NCBI RefSeq assembly: GCF_009766005.1
Contig: NZ_LMUK01000041.1
Location: 456,619-520,618 of the forward strand
DNA: 64,000 nucleotides
From: Bradyrhizobium sp. S69
GTDB taxonomy: Bacteria; Pseudomonadota; Alphaproteobacteria; Rhizobiales; Xanthobacteraceae
Direction of reading: 5' to 3'
In this document: one piece after another, positions 35,880 to 44,573 of the stretch
How the letters are laid out: each line of letters begins with the position of its first letter
Numbering within the stretch: the stretch's first letter is position 1
Made by a program: the position numbers and the translations under genes
Notes under the pieces: model-generated
Seen by the model: the letters and a program-made list of their open reading frames with translations, nothing else
Database searches by the model: none
Told to the model about the DNA's origin: nothing

Positions 35880-36527
35880 TCAGCGAACGTTGGCGAGCCG
35901 CATGTCGAGATAGCCCGTCACCGTTTCCATCAGCGGCTGCAATTTGCCGTCGAAGAAGTGATTGGCGCCCGGGATGATCTGCTGATCGATCACGATGCCT
36001 TTCTGGGTCTTGAGTTTCTCGACCAGGGTGTTGACGTCCTTGGGCGGCACCACCGCGTCTTTCTCGCCGTGCACGATCAGCCCGGAGGACGGGCAGGGCG
36101 CCAGGAACGAGAAATCATAGAGGTTGGCGGGCGGCGCGATCGAAATAAAACCTTCGACCTCGGGGCGGCGCATCAGAAGCTGCATGCCGATCCAGGCGCC
36201 GAACGAGAAGCCGGCGACCCAGCAGGCCCGCGCCTCCGGATTGATGGTCTGCGCCCAGTCGAGCGCGGAGGCCGCATCCGACAATTCGCCGGTGCCGTGG
36301 TCGAACGATCCCTGGCTGCGGCCGACGCCGCGGAAATTGAAGCGCAGCACCGAAAAGCCGCGATGCGCGAACGCGTAATAACACTGGTAGATGATCTGGT
36401 GATTCATCGTGCCGTGAAACTGCGGATGCGGGTGCAGCACCATCGCGATCGGCGCGTTCTTCTGCTTGGCCGGATGATAACGGCCTTCGAGGCGGCCTGC
36501 GGGACCGGTGAAAATAACTTCAGGCAT
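35880..36527 (-). CDS. Alpha/beta hydrolase (dienelactone hydrolase-like)
   Basis: A 215-residue hydrolase. The nucleophile elbow is GFSFGAW (Ser), the acid is in GEKDAVVP, and the histidine is in IPGANHFFDG. An N-terminal HPHPQFHGTMNH motif and FNFRGVGRSQG mark the CocE/DLH-like subgroup often annotated only as alpha/beta hydrolase. GAGGA precedes ATG 36527. It is first in a two-gene unit with DUF1697 and is divergent from the suf operon. The substrate is unknown. Confidence 0.87.
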   Translation of the reverse strand: MPEVIFTGPAGRLEGRYHPAKQKNAPIAMVLHPHPQFHGTMNHQIIYQCYYAFAHRGFSVLRFNFRGVGRSQGSFDHGTGELSDAASALDWAQTINPEARACWVAGFSFGAWIGMQLLMRRPEVEGFISIAPPANLYDFSFLAPCPSSGLIVHGEKDAVVPPKDVNTLVEKLKTQKGIVIDQQIIPGANHFFDGKLQPLMETVTGYLDMRLANVR

Positions 36528-36873
36528 TGATGATCCTCGGCAGCAATCAACCGGCTTTGCACGGGCTCCATCTGGCGCTCAGACGGATATCGCAGCGAAA
36601 GGGTGATCAGGCGGCGCTTGGCGATGCGCAAGCAACGCGGGGTGAACTGGTGGCGCGTTCTAACATGAGGCGAGGGGCAAAAAGCAAGCTTCTTGAACAT
36701 CCCGCGAGCGCGTTCAACGCGTTAGCAATGCGATTGCATGGCGGCGCTGGATCGCCAATTGTCACCATGTCAGCGATGGCTGCGGATCACTTGGCTGACG
36801 ACTTGGTCGATCACTTGGCCCATACCGGCCCGCAAGCCGGCTGAAATCTGCTCTTACGGTAATATAATACTGG
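36528..36873. other. Divergent intergenic region upstream of the suf operon
   Basis: 346 bases with no supportable gene. Near the suf side there is a direct repeat GATCACTTGG (36785-36794 and 36809-36818), with a related GACTTGG between, and an inverted repeat GCAAT-GCG-ATTGC further upstream. These could be regulator sites for iron or redox control. Confidence 0.4.
36841..36868 (+). promoter_or_regulatory. Candidate suf operon promoter placing the transcript start at the first ATG
   Basis: A consensus -10 TATAAT at 36863-36868 has a weak -35 CTGAAA at 36841-36846 (16-bp spacer). The usual start of transcription 6-7 bases later coincides with ATG 36874. No Shine-Dalgarno sequence precedes that ATG. 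Confidence 0.45.
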
Positions 36874-38031
36874 ATGTCTGACAGGGTCTATCTCGATTGG
36901 AACGCGACCACGCCGCTTCGCCCCGAGGCCAAAGCGGCGATGGCGGCCGCTTGGGATCTGGACGGCAATCCGTCGTCGGTCCATGCCGAGGGCCGTCACG
37001 CCCGCAGGCTGGTCGAGCAGGCGAGGGCCGCCATTGCCGAGGCGGTCGGTGGGCTCGCCCGCAACGTGGTCTTTACCTCCGGAGGCACCGAGGCCAACGC
37101 CTTGGCACTGACGCCGGGGCTGCGGCGGCCGTCCGGACCCGCGGTCGAGCGGTTATTGGTTTCCGCCGTCGAGCATGCGTCAGTGCTGGCCGGGGGGCGT
37201 TTTCCGGCTGACGCCATTGGCACCGTGGGCGTCACGCGCGCCGGCGTGCTCGACCTTGACCAGCTTTCCGCGAGCCTTGCGGCCGGTCCTCCGGCGCTGG
37301 TTTCGCTCATGCTCGCCAACAACGAGACCGGCGCGCTGCAACCGGTGGCCGAGGCCGCCGAACGCGTGCACGCCTGCGGCGGCGTGCTGCATGTCGATGC
37401 GATCCAGGCGCTCGGCAAGATCCCGGTCGATATCAGGGCGCTTGCCGCCGATCTGGTGACGGTGTCGGCGCACAAGATCGGCGGCCCCAAGGGGGTCGGC
37501 GCGGTGATCCTCGCCGACGGCTTGTCAGGGCTCGAGCCGCTGCTGCGCGGCGGCGGTCAGGAACTGGGCCGACGGGCAGGAACCGAGAATGTCGCGGGCA
37601 TCGCCGGCTTTGCGGCGGCGGCCAAGGCCGCGATGGCCGCTTTTAGCGAGGACGCCAGCCGTCTGGAGAGCCTGCGGGATCGGCTAGAGCGAGGCTTAAG
37701 GCAGTCGCCCGGTATTATTGTCTTCTCCGACACCATAAGACGGTTGCCCAATACCACATTGTTCACGGCTCCCAGCCTGAAGGCAGAAACCGCCGTGATC
37801 GGCTTCGACCTGGCCGGTATCGCGGTATCTTCGGGTTCCGCCTGCTCGTCAGGCAAGGTCCAGCCTTCGCATGTCCTGGAAGCGATGGGTTTTGGCGCCG
37901 ACCTCGCCCAGGGCGCGGTGCGGCTCAGTCTGGGCTGGTCCACCTCCAGCGCAGAGGTTGATCGCTGCCTTGAGGCTTGGCGAAAGCTCTCCGGTACCCT
38001 ACTTACAGGGGAGCGACGAAACACAGCTTGA
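36874..38031 (+). CDS. Cysteine desulfurase, first gene of suf operon (rhizobial sufS2)
   Basis: A 385-residue PLP enzyme of the NifS/IscS group that takes sulfur from cysteine for Fe-S clusters. The PLP lysine is in SAHKIGGPKG and the persulfide-forming cysteine in SSGSACSSGKVQPSHV, typical of group I desulfurases. This contrasts with the group II SufS encoded later in the operon. In rhizobia the order sufS2-B-C-D-S1-X-A is known, and this gene occupies the sufS2 place. The ATG has no ribosome site and may be leaderless. Confidence 0.9.
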   Translation: MSDRVYLDWNATTPLRPEAKAAMAAAWDLDGNPSSVHAEGRHARRLVEQARAAIAEAVGGLARNVVFTSGGTEANALALTPGLRRPSGPAVERLLVSAVEHASVLAGGRFPADAIGTVGVTRAGVLDLDQLSASLAAGPPALVSLMLANNETGALQPVAEAAERVHACGGVLHVDAIQALGKIPVDIRALAADLVTVSAHKIGGPKGVGAVILADGLSGLEPLLRGGGQELGRRAGTENVAGIAGFAAAAKAAMAAFSEDASRLESLRDRLERGLRQSPGIIVFSDTIRRLPNTTLFTAPSLKAETAVIGFDLAGIAVSSGSACSSGKVQPSHVLEAMGFGADLAQGAVRLSLGWSTSSAEVDRCLEAWRKLSGTLLTGERRNTA

Positions 38032-38043
38032 ACGATTCTAAGC
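38026..38043. promoter_or_regulatory. Imperfect palindrome resembling a rhizobial Irr (ICE) box
   Basis: GCTTGAACGATTCTAAGC overlaps the sufS2 stop and lies in the 94-bp gap before sufB. The core GAAC-G-ATTCTAA resembles the iron-control element bound by Irr in rhizobia, as remembered. The palindrome is imperfect and the match is approximate. Confidence 0.3.
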
Positions 38044-38125
38044 AGGTGATTTCGCCAGAAAAACATCGTAAGAAGCTCTCGTAATTGATCCACCGCGGTC
38101 CTTGAAACCGCGAGCGGAGGATGGA

Positions 38126-39604
38126 ATGGCTGCTGTACAAGAGACGGTCGACCGCGTCAGGCGGATCGACGTCGATCAGTATCGATACGGGTTTGAGACG
38201 TTGATCGAGTCCGACAAGGCCCCCAAGGGCCTGTCGGAGGATACGGTCCGTTTCATCTCCGCGAAAAAGAACGAGCCGGCCTGGATGCTGGAGTGGCGGC
38301 TGGAAGCCTATCGGCGCTGGTTGACCATGACCGAGCCGAAATGGGCGCGGGTCGATTATCCCAAGATCGATTACCAGGACCTGTATTACTACTCCGCCCC
38401 GAAGAAGAAGGAGATCGGCTCGCTCGACGAGGTCGATCCGGAAATCCTCAAGACTTATGAGAAGCTCGGCATTCCCCTGCGCGAGGTGGAGATGCTCGAG
38501 GGTGTGGTGCGGCCGGAAGGCGAGCGCCGGATCGCGGTCGATGCCGTGTTCGATTCGGTCTCGGTTGCCACCACGTTCCAGAAGGAACTCAAAGCTGCCG
38601 GCGTCATCTTCATGCCGATCTCCGAGGCGATCCGCGAGCACCCGGAACTGGTGAAAAAGTATCTCGGCACCGTGGTGCCGACCACCGACAATTATTTTGC
38701 GACCTTGAACTCGGCGGTGTTTTCTGACGGCTCGTTCGTCTACGTGCCGCCGGGCGTGCGCTGCCCGATGGAGCTGTCGACCTATTTCCGCATCAACGAG
38801 CGCAACACCGGACAGTTCGAGCGTACGCTGATCATCGCCGACAAGGGCGCTTATGTCAGCTACCTCGAAGGCTGCACCGCGCCGCAGCGTGACGAAAACC
38901 AGTTGCACGCCGCCGTGGTCGAACTGGTCACGCACGATGACGCCGAGATCAAATATTCGACGGTGCAGAACTGGTATCCCGGCAATTCCGAAGGCAAGGG
39001 CGGCATCTACAATTTCGTCACCAAGCGCGGCGATTGCCGCGGCAACAATTCGAAGATCTCGTGGACCCAGGTCGAGACCGGTTCGGCGATCACCTGGAAA
39101 TATCCCAGCTGCATCCTGCGCGGCGACAATTCACGCGGCGAGTTCTATTCGATCGCGATTTCGAACGGCCACCAGCAGGTCGATTCCGGTACCAAGATGA
39201 TCCATCTCGGCAAGAACACCACGAGCCGGATCATCTCCAAGGGCATTGCGGCCGGCGTTTCGCAAAACACTTATCGCGGCCTGGTCACCGCCCATCGCAA
39301 GGCGACCGGCGCGCGCAACTTCACCGCCTGCGACTCGCTGCTGATCGGCGACAAATGCGGCGCGCACACCGTGCCCTATGTGGAAGCCAAGAATTCTTCC
39401 GCGCTGTTCGAGCACGAAGCGACCACCTCGAAGATTTCCGAGGACGTGCTGTTCTATTGCGTGCAGCGCGGGCTCAGCCAGGAAGAAGCCGTCGGCCTCG
39501 TGGTCAACGGGTTCGTGAAAGACGTGCTGCAGCAACTGCCGATGGAATTCGCGGTGGAAGCGCAGAAGCTGATTTCGATCAGTCTTGAAGGTTCGGTTGG
39601 ATAG
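38126..39604 (+). CDS. sufB: Fe-S cluster assembly scaffold SufB
   Basis: A 492-residue component of the SufBCD scaffold on which clusters are built in the cytoplasm. The conserved SufB/SufD beta-helix core is seen (GTKMIHLGKNTTSRIISKG) and the C-terminal AKNSSALFEHEATTSKISED block carries the catalytic His and acidic residues. The start at 38126 (MAAVQET) follows GGAGG; a small inverted repeat CGCGGT/ACCGCG lies just before this ribosome site. It is separated from sufC by 120 bp holding a palindromic repeat. Confidence 0.96.
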   Translation: MAAVQETVDRVRRIDVDQYRYGFETLIESDKAPKGLSEDTVRFISAKKNEPAWMLEWRLEAYRRWLTMTEPKWARVDYPKIDYQDLYYYSAPKKKEIGSLDEVDPEILKTYEKLGIPLREVEMLEGVVRPEGERRIAVDAVFDSVSVATTFQKELKAAGVIFMPISEAIREHPELVKKYLGTVVPTTDNYFATLNSAVFSDGSFVYVPPGVRCPMELSTYFRINERNTGQFERTLIIADKGAYVSYLEGCTAPQRDENQLHAAVVELVTHDDAEIKYSTVQNWYPGNSEGKGGIYNFVTKRGDCRGNNSKISWTQVETGSAITWKYPSCILRGDNSRGEFYSIAISNGHQQVDSGTKMIHLGKNTTSRIISKGIAAGVSQNTYRGLVTAHRKATGARNFTACDSLLIGDKCGAHTVPYVEAKNSSALFEHEATTSKISEDVLFYCVQRGLSQEEAVGLVVNGFVKDVLQQLPMEFAVEAQKLISISLEGSVG

Positions 39605-39610
39605 TGAAGC

Positions 39611-39712
39611 CGTCATCCTGAGGTGCTTGCGAAGCAAGCCTCGAAGGGTGACTGAACAAACGGAAATCATCCTTCGAGGCTCGCCGAAGGCGGCTCGCAC
39701 CTCAGGATGACG
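39611..39712. repeat. Palindromic intergenic repeat, family A (copy 2), inside the suf operon
   Basis: Outer arms CGTCATCCTGAGGTGC (39611-39626) and GCACCTCAGGATGACG (39697-39712) are perfect inverses, with an inner GCCTCGAAGG/CCTTCGAGGC pair. It fills nearly the whole gap between sufB and sufC and ends 12 bp before the sufC start. Confidence 0.88.
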
Positions 39713-39724
39713 CACTGGGAAAAC

Positions 39725-40480
39725 ATGATGTCACTACTCGAAGTCAAAAATCTGCAGGTCCGTGTCGAGGAGCGTGAAATTCTCCACGGGCTGTCGCTGA
39801 CGGTCAATCCCGGCGAAGTGCATGCGATCATGGGGCCGAACGGCTCCGGCAAATCGACGCTCTCGCATGTGATCGCGGGCAAGCCGGGCTATCAAGTCAC
39901 CGGCGGCGAGATCCTGTTCAAAGGTGAAGACCTCCTGGAGATGGCGCCCGACGTGCGCGCCGCCAAGGGCGTATTCCTGGCGTTCCAATATCCGGTCGAA
40001 ATCCCCGGCGTCGCCACCATGAATTTCCTGCGCACCGCGCTGAACGCCCAGCGCAAGGCGCGCGGCGAGAGCGAATATTCGACGCCGGATTTCCTGAAGA
40101 AAGTGCGCGAGGTCGCCGCGTCGCTGAACATCCCGCAGGACATGCTGCGCCGTGGCGTCAATGTCGGGTTCTCCGGCGGCGAGAAGAAGCGCAACGAAAT
40201 TCTGCAGATGGCGTTGTTCCAGCCCAGCCTCTGCATCCTCGATGAAATGGATTCCGGCCTCGATATCGACGCGCTGCGGGTCGCCGCGGACGGCGTCAAC
40301 GCGCTGCGCTCGCCGGAGCGCGCCATGGTGGTGATCACGCATTACCAGCGGCTGCTCAATTACATCGTGCCCGATGTGGTGCACGTGATGTCGAAGGGCC
40401 GTGTGGTGAAGAGCGGCGGCAAGGAACTGGCGCTGGAACTCGAGGCTTCCGGCTACGCGCAGTTCGAAGACGCGGCCTGA
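39725..40480 (+). CDS. sufC: Fe-S cluster assembly ATPase SufC
   Basis: A 251-residue ABC-type ATPase that drives SufBCD conformational change. Walker A is GPNGSGKST, the signature is VGFSGGEKKR, and Walker B is LCILDEMDSGLD. The start is one of two adjacent ATG codons (39725 or 39728), with only a weak GGGAAAA ribosome site close to the end of the repeat. It is followed by sufD after 11 bases. Confidence 0.95.
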   Translation: MMSLLEVKNLQVRVEEREILHGLSLTVNPGEVHAIMGPNGSGKSTLSHVIAGKPGYQVTGGEILFKGEDLLEMAPDVRAAKGVFLAFQYPVEIPGVATMNFLRTALNAQRKARGESEYSTPDFLKKVREVAASLNIPQDMLRRGVNVGFSGGEKKRNEILQMALFQPSLCILDEMDSGLDIDALRVAADGVNALRSPERAMVVITHYQRLLNYIVPDVVHVMSKGRVVKSGGKELALELEASGYAQFEDAA

Positions 40481-40491
40481 ACAACGGATCG

Positions 40492-41820
40492 ATGATGAAT
40501 TTGGTATTGGCAAAAACCGACACCGGACGCGCGATCAGCGATATTTTCGCTGTGGCGCGCGATCGGCTGCCCGGTGCCGGCAAAATCGCCGACGCGCGAC
40601 GACAGGCGTTCGAGAGCTATGAGCGTGCGGGCCTGCCGCATCGGCGCATCGAAGACTGGAAATATACCGATTTACGCGTGCTGATGCGCGACGTGCTGCC
40701 GCTGGCCGCGGCGCCCGATGCGGCTGCGCTGAAGCGCGCCGAGGCCGCAGCGAAGGCGCATGCGGTCGAAGGCGCGCGCCGCCTGGTGCTGGTGGACGGC
40801 GTATTTGCCCCAAAACTGTCCGATGTCGGCAGGCTGGAAAGCGGGCTTTCGATCCGGACGCTGCGCGACGTGCTGGAGGCCGATGACGCCGCCTTGCACG
40901 CGCAATTGCTGGCGCCGGACAATTCCGATGCCATGGTGGCGCTCAACAGCGCGATGATGACCGACGGCCTCGTGATCGAGATCGCCGACGGCACGGCGCT
41001 GACGCAGCCCTTGCACATCGTTCATATCGCGAGCTCCGCGCAGCCTGCGGCGATGTTCACGCGCTCGCTGCTGAAACTCGGCAAGACCGCCGGCGCTACG
41101 CTGGTGGAAAGCTACATCGCCGCGGACGGCGCAAAGTCCTATCAGGTCCATGATGCGCTGGTGCTGGCGATCGGTGACGGCGCGCGGCTCGACCACGTGC
41201 GTTTGGTGGAGGATGGCCGCGACGCCTTCAATATTTCCTCATCGGTGGTGACGCTCGGCACACGGGCGCATTTCAATACGTTCGGGATGACCAGCGGCGC
41301 CGGCGTCAGCCGCTATCAGGCGGTGATCGCGGTTGCCGGCGAGCATTCCCGCGTCGAGACCAATGGCGTCAATCTGTTGAACGGCCGCCAGCACGCCGAC
41401 TCGACGCTGTTCCTCGATCACGCGGTGCCGAACTGCTCGAGCCGCGAGATATTCCGGGCCGTGGTCGACGACCGCGCCCATTCGGTGTTCCAGGGCCGCA
41501 TCATCGTTCGGCCCAAGGCGCAGAAGACCGACGCCAAGATGATGACGCGGGCGCTGTTGTTGTCCGATGAAGCCGAAGCGGACAACAAGCCGGAACTCGA
41601 GATTTTCGCCGACGACGTCACCTGCGGTCACGGCGCCACCACCGGTGCGCTCGACGAAAGCCTGCTGTTCTATCTGCGGGCGCGCGGCCTCTCCGAGAAG
41701 GAAGCGCAGGCGCTGCTGATCCAGGCCTTTGTCGGCGAGGCGATCGAACAGATTGCCAATGACCATCTGCGAGAAATGGCGATCGCGACCGCGCAACGCT
41801 GGCTGGAGGCGAGGGCATGA
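40492..41820 (+). CDS. sufD: Fe-S cluster assembly protein SufD
   Basis: A 442-residue partner of SufB and SufC. The N-terminal RRIEDWKYTDLR motif and the C-terminal core with CGHGATTGALDESLLFYLRARG are typical. The cluster-associated His and Cys in that last block are present. Its stop overlaps the sufS start as ATGA, giving translational coupling. Confidence 0.94.
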   Translation: MMNLVLAKTDTGRAISDIFAVARDRLPGAGKIADARRQAFESYERAGLPHRRIEDWKYTDLRVLMRDVLPLAAAPDAAALKRAEAAAKAHAVEGARRLVLVDGVFAPKLSDVGRLESGLSIRTLRDVLEADDAALHAQLLAPDNSDAMVALNSAMMTDGLVIEIADGTALTQPLHIVHIASSAQPAAMFTRSLLKLGKTAGATLVESYIAADGAKSYQVHDALVLAIGDGARLDHVRLVEDGRDAFNISSSVVTLGTRAHFNTFGMTSGAGVSRYQAVIAVAGEHSRVETNGVNLLNGRQHADSTLFLDHAVPNCSSREIFRAVVDDRAHSVFQGRIIVRPKAQKTDAKMMTRALLLSDEAEADNKPELEIFADDVTCGHGATTGALDESLLFYLRARGLSEKEAQALLIQAFVGEAIEQIANDHLREMAIATAQRWLEARA

Positions 41821-43064
41821 CCATGCATCCGGCCGTCTCCAATGGTTCCTACGACGTCGCGCGGGTGCGGGAGGATTTTCCGGCGCTGTCGCTGAAAGTC
41901 TATGGCAAGCCGCTGGTCTATCTCGACAACGCGGCGTCGGCGCAGAAGCCGAATGCGGTGCTCGATCGCATGACCGAGGCCTACAAGAGCGAATACGCCA
42001 ACGTCCATCGCGGCCTGCATTACCTCGCCAATGCGGCGACGGAGGCCTATGAGGGCGGCCGCGCCAAGGTCGCGAAATTTCTCAACGCCGGGCGGCCCGA
42101 AGAGATCGTCTTCACCCGCAACGCCACCGAGGCGATCAACCTCGTGGCTTCGTCCTGGGGTGCGCCGAATATTGGCGAGGGCGACGAGATCGTCATCTCG
42201 ATCATGGAACACCATTCCAACATCGTGCCGTGGCATTTCCTCAGGGAACGTCAGGGCGCCGTGATCAAATGGGCGCCGGTCGATGACGAAGGTAACTTCC
42301 TGATCGAGGAGTTCGAGAAGCTTCTGACCCCGCGCACCAAGCTGGTCGCGATCACGCAGATGTCGAACGCGCTCGGCACGGTGGTCCCGGTCAAGGAGAT
42401 CGTGAAGCTCGCCCATGACAGAGGCATCCCGGTGCTGGTCGACGGCAGCCAGGCCGCCGTGCACATGACGATCGATGTCCGGGATATCGATTGCGACTTC
42501 TACGTCTTCACCGGCCACAAGCTTTATGGCCCGACCGGCATCGGCGCGCTCTATGCCAAGCATGAGCATCTGGTGGCGATGCGTCCCTATAATGGCGGCG
42601 GCGAGATGATCCGCGAGGTTTCCCGCGACGTCGTCACCTATGGCGATCCACCGCACAAATTCGAGGCCGGCACGCCGGCGATCGTGGAATCGATCGGTCT
42701 TGGCGCCGCGATCGATTACGTCAATTCGATCGGCAAGGAGCGCATCGCAGCCCACGAGCACGATCTGATGGTCTATGCCCAGGAGCGCCTGCGCGAAATC
42801 AATTCGCTGCGCCTGATCGGCACCGCCCGCAACAAGGGCCCGGTGATCTCGTTCGAGATGAAGGGCGCGCATCCGCACGATGTCGCGACCGTGATCGACC
42901 GGCAGGGCATCGCGGTGCGCGCCGGCACCCATTGCGTGATGCCGCTTTTAGAGCGGTTCAATGTGACGGCGACCTGTCGCGCGTCATTCGGGATGTATAA
43001 TACCCGCGAAGAAGTCGACCATCTGGCCCAGGCGCTCATCAAGGCACGGGAATTGTTTTCATGA
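41817..43064 (+). CDS. sufS: Cysteine desulfurase SufS (group II)
   Basis: A 415-residue PLP-dependent desulfurase. The Schiff-base lysine is in TGHKLYGPTG and the active cysteine in AGTHCVMPLLERF, the compact group II loop. It supplies sulfur to SufBCD; no sufE gene is present in the operon, so the sulfur acceptor must be encoded elsewhere or replaced. It overlaps sufD upstream and sufT downstream, each by an ATGA junction. Confidence 0.95.
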   Translation: MTMHPAVSNGSYDVARVREDFPALSLKVYGKPLVYLDNAASAQKPNAVLDRMTEAYKSEYANVHRGLHYLANAATEAYEGGRAKVAKFLNAGRPEEIVFTRNATEAINLVASSWGAPNIGEGDEIVISIMEHHSNIVPWHFLRERQGAVIKWAPVDDEGNFLIEEFEKLLTPRTKLVAITQMSNALGTVVPVKEIVKLAHDRGIPVLVDGSQAAVHMTIDVRDIDCDFYVFTGHKLYGPTGIGALYAKHEHLVAMRPYNGGGEMIREVSRDVVTYGDPPHKFEAGTPAIVESIGLGAAIDYVNSIGKERIAAHEHDLMVYAQERLREINSLRLIGTARNKGPVISFEMKGAHPHDVATVIDRQGIAVRAGTHCVMPLLERFNVTATCRASFGMYNTREEVDHLAQALIKARELFS

Positions 43065-43477
43065 CCGACACCGCCCAAATCGAAACTGGCGAAGCCAAAG
43101 CCGGCGACGTCAAAACCGTCGAAGTCAAAACCGCCAACATGGAAACCCAGTCGGCGCTGCCGCCGGAGGAGACCGAGCGGCTGGGTGGCGAGATCGTGGC
43201 GGCGTTGAAGACGGTGTTCGATCCGGAAATTCCCGCCGATATCTACGAGCTCGGGCTGATCTACAAGGTCGACATCAAGGACGACCGCGCGGTGGATGTG
43301 ATGATGACGCTGACGACGCCGAATTGTCCGGCGGCCGGCGAACTCCCGACCATGGTGGAGAACGCGGTCGCCAGCGTGCCCGGCGTCGGCGTGGTCAATG
43401 TCAATCTGGTCTGGGAACCGGCGTGGACGCCGGACCGGATGAGCGACGAGGCGCGCCTCGTCCTCAATATGTGGTGA
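43061..43477 (+). CDS. sufT: SUF system protein SufT (DUF59/MIP18-like)
   Basis: A 138-residue Fe-S maturation factor of the DUF59 family (called SufX in some rhizobial operons). About 35 variable N-terminal residues precede the conserved VFDPEIPADIYELGLIYKVD block and TTPNCPAAGELP, which holds the conserved Cys. It overlaps sufS by 4 bases. The family helps load or carry clusters to target enzymes. Confidence 0.92.
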   Translation: MTDTAQIETGEAKAGDVKTVEVKTANMETQSALPPEETERLGGEIVAALKTVFDPEIPADIYELGLIYKVDIKDDRAVDVMMTLTTPNCPAAGELPTMVENAVASVPGVGVVNVNLVWEPAWTPDRMSDEARLVLNMW

Positions 43478-43572
43478 AGTGTTCGCAAGGCTTAACGGGT
43501 TCGAGGCAGGATAGCGCTGAGATACATAGAGCTAAAGACAACCGGCATTGATTTGCCGCTGGGATAGACCAC

Positions 43573-43983
43573 ATGACTGACATGGCACCCGCTTCACCCA
43601 CACCTGCTTCCAAGCCGAAGCCGCGGCCGCGCCCGCAGGTCATGAAATTGACCGACGCCGCGGCGCAGCGGATCGTCGAGCTCACCAATCGCGCCGATTC
43701 GGAGATCGTGGGCCTGCGGGTCGGCCTCAAGAACGGCGGCTGTGCCGGGCAATCCTATACGGTCGAATACGCCCATGAGGTCAAGCCGACCGACGAGGTC
43801 GTCGAAGACAAGGGCGTCAAGATCCTGGTCGATCCCAAGGCCGTCCTGTTCCTGCTCGGCACCGAGATGGACTACAAGGCCGACAAGATGCAGGCCCAGT
43901 TCATCTTCAACAATCCCAACCAGATCAGCGCCTGCGGCTGCGGCGAATCGGTGCAGCTGACGCCCGCCAAGATCGACGGCTGA
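43573..43983 (+). CDS. sufA: A-type Fe-S carrier SufA/IscA
   Basis: A 136-residue A-type carrier that passes clusters to apoproteins. The three conserved cysteines are in NGGCAGQSY and SACGCGESV. A Pro/Lys-rich N-terminal extension of about 22 residues precedes the fold. It is the last gene of the suf operon, 95 bp after sufT. Confidence 0.94.
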   Translation: MTDMAPASPTPASKPKPRPRPQVMKLTDAAAQRIVELTNRADSEIVGLRVGLKNGGCAGQSYTVEYAHEVKPTDEVVEDKGVKILVDPKAVLFLLGTEMDYKADKMQAQFIFNNPNQISACGCGESVQLTPAKIDG

Positions 43984-44003
43984 TCGCGGGTCGCGGGCCT
44001 CCC

Positions 44004-44453
44004 ATGGACCGCGATTTCCTGATCGATCTGTTTGCGGGCTTCGGGCCGGTCACGATCCGCCGGATGTTTTCCGGCTTCGGCATTTCCGCTGATGGCACCA
44101 ACTTCGCGCTCGCTCTTCGCGGCGGGCTGTATTTGCGCGCCGACGAGCAGACCATTGCGCGGTTCGAGGCGGAGGGATCGAAGCCGTTTTCGTACCAAAC
44201 CCGGGCCAAGACCGTCACGGTTGCTTCCTATTGGACGCTGCCGGAGCGTCTGTACGACGATCCCGACGAGATGACGGATTGGGCCCGGGCGTCGCTGGCC
44301 GCCGCGCAACGCGCGGCCCTGCGCAAGCGCCCGAAGGCGAAGAAGGTGGCGGAGAAGAAGGCTGCGGTGAAAACAACTGCGAAGAAGAAGCCTGCGCCGA
44401 AGAAATCAGCCAAGAAAGCGCCTAAGAAAAAGAAGTCGTCATCCCCGGGATGA
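44004..44453 (+). CDS. TfoX N-terminal domain protein with lysine-rich C-terminal tail
   Basis: A 149-residue protein. Residues 1-100 form a TfoX_N domain (RRMFSGFGISADGTNFALAL and the DEMTDWARASLAAA end). TfoX_N proteins are linked to competence regulation in other groups, but stand-alone versions have no defined role. Residues 108-149 are a Lys/Ala tail like histone H1. The last few codons and the stop lie inside a palindromic repeat that begins at 44437, so the repeat set the present end of the protein. It starts 20 bp after sufA and may be read through from it. Confidence 0.83.
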   Translation: MDRDFLIDLFAGFGPVTIRRMFSGFGISADGTNFALALRGGLYLRADEQTIARFEAEGSKPFSYQTRAKTVTVASYWTLPERLYDDPDEMTDWARASLAAAQRAALRKRPKAKKVAEKKAAVKTTAKKKPAPKKSAKKAPKKKKSSSPG

Positions 44454-44573
44454 ACGCAATTGCGTTCACCCGTGAGGAGCGCGTCTTCGCGCGTCTCGAA
44501 GGATGGCCGCACGCACTGCGCTGAACAGCATCCTTCGATGCTCGCCGAAGACGGCGAGCACCTCAGGATGACG
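44437..44573. repeat. Palindromic intergenic repeat, family A (copy 3)
   Basis: Starts with CGTCATCC and ends with CACCTCAGGATGACG, with nested CTCGAAGGATG/CATCCTTCGA arms and an extra AACGCAATTGCGTT palindrome near the left end. It overlaps the TfoX gene terminus. A partial further unit with CTCAGGATGACAG follows at about 44595-44607. Confidence 0.8.
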
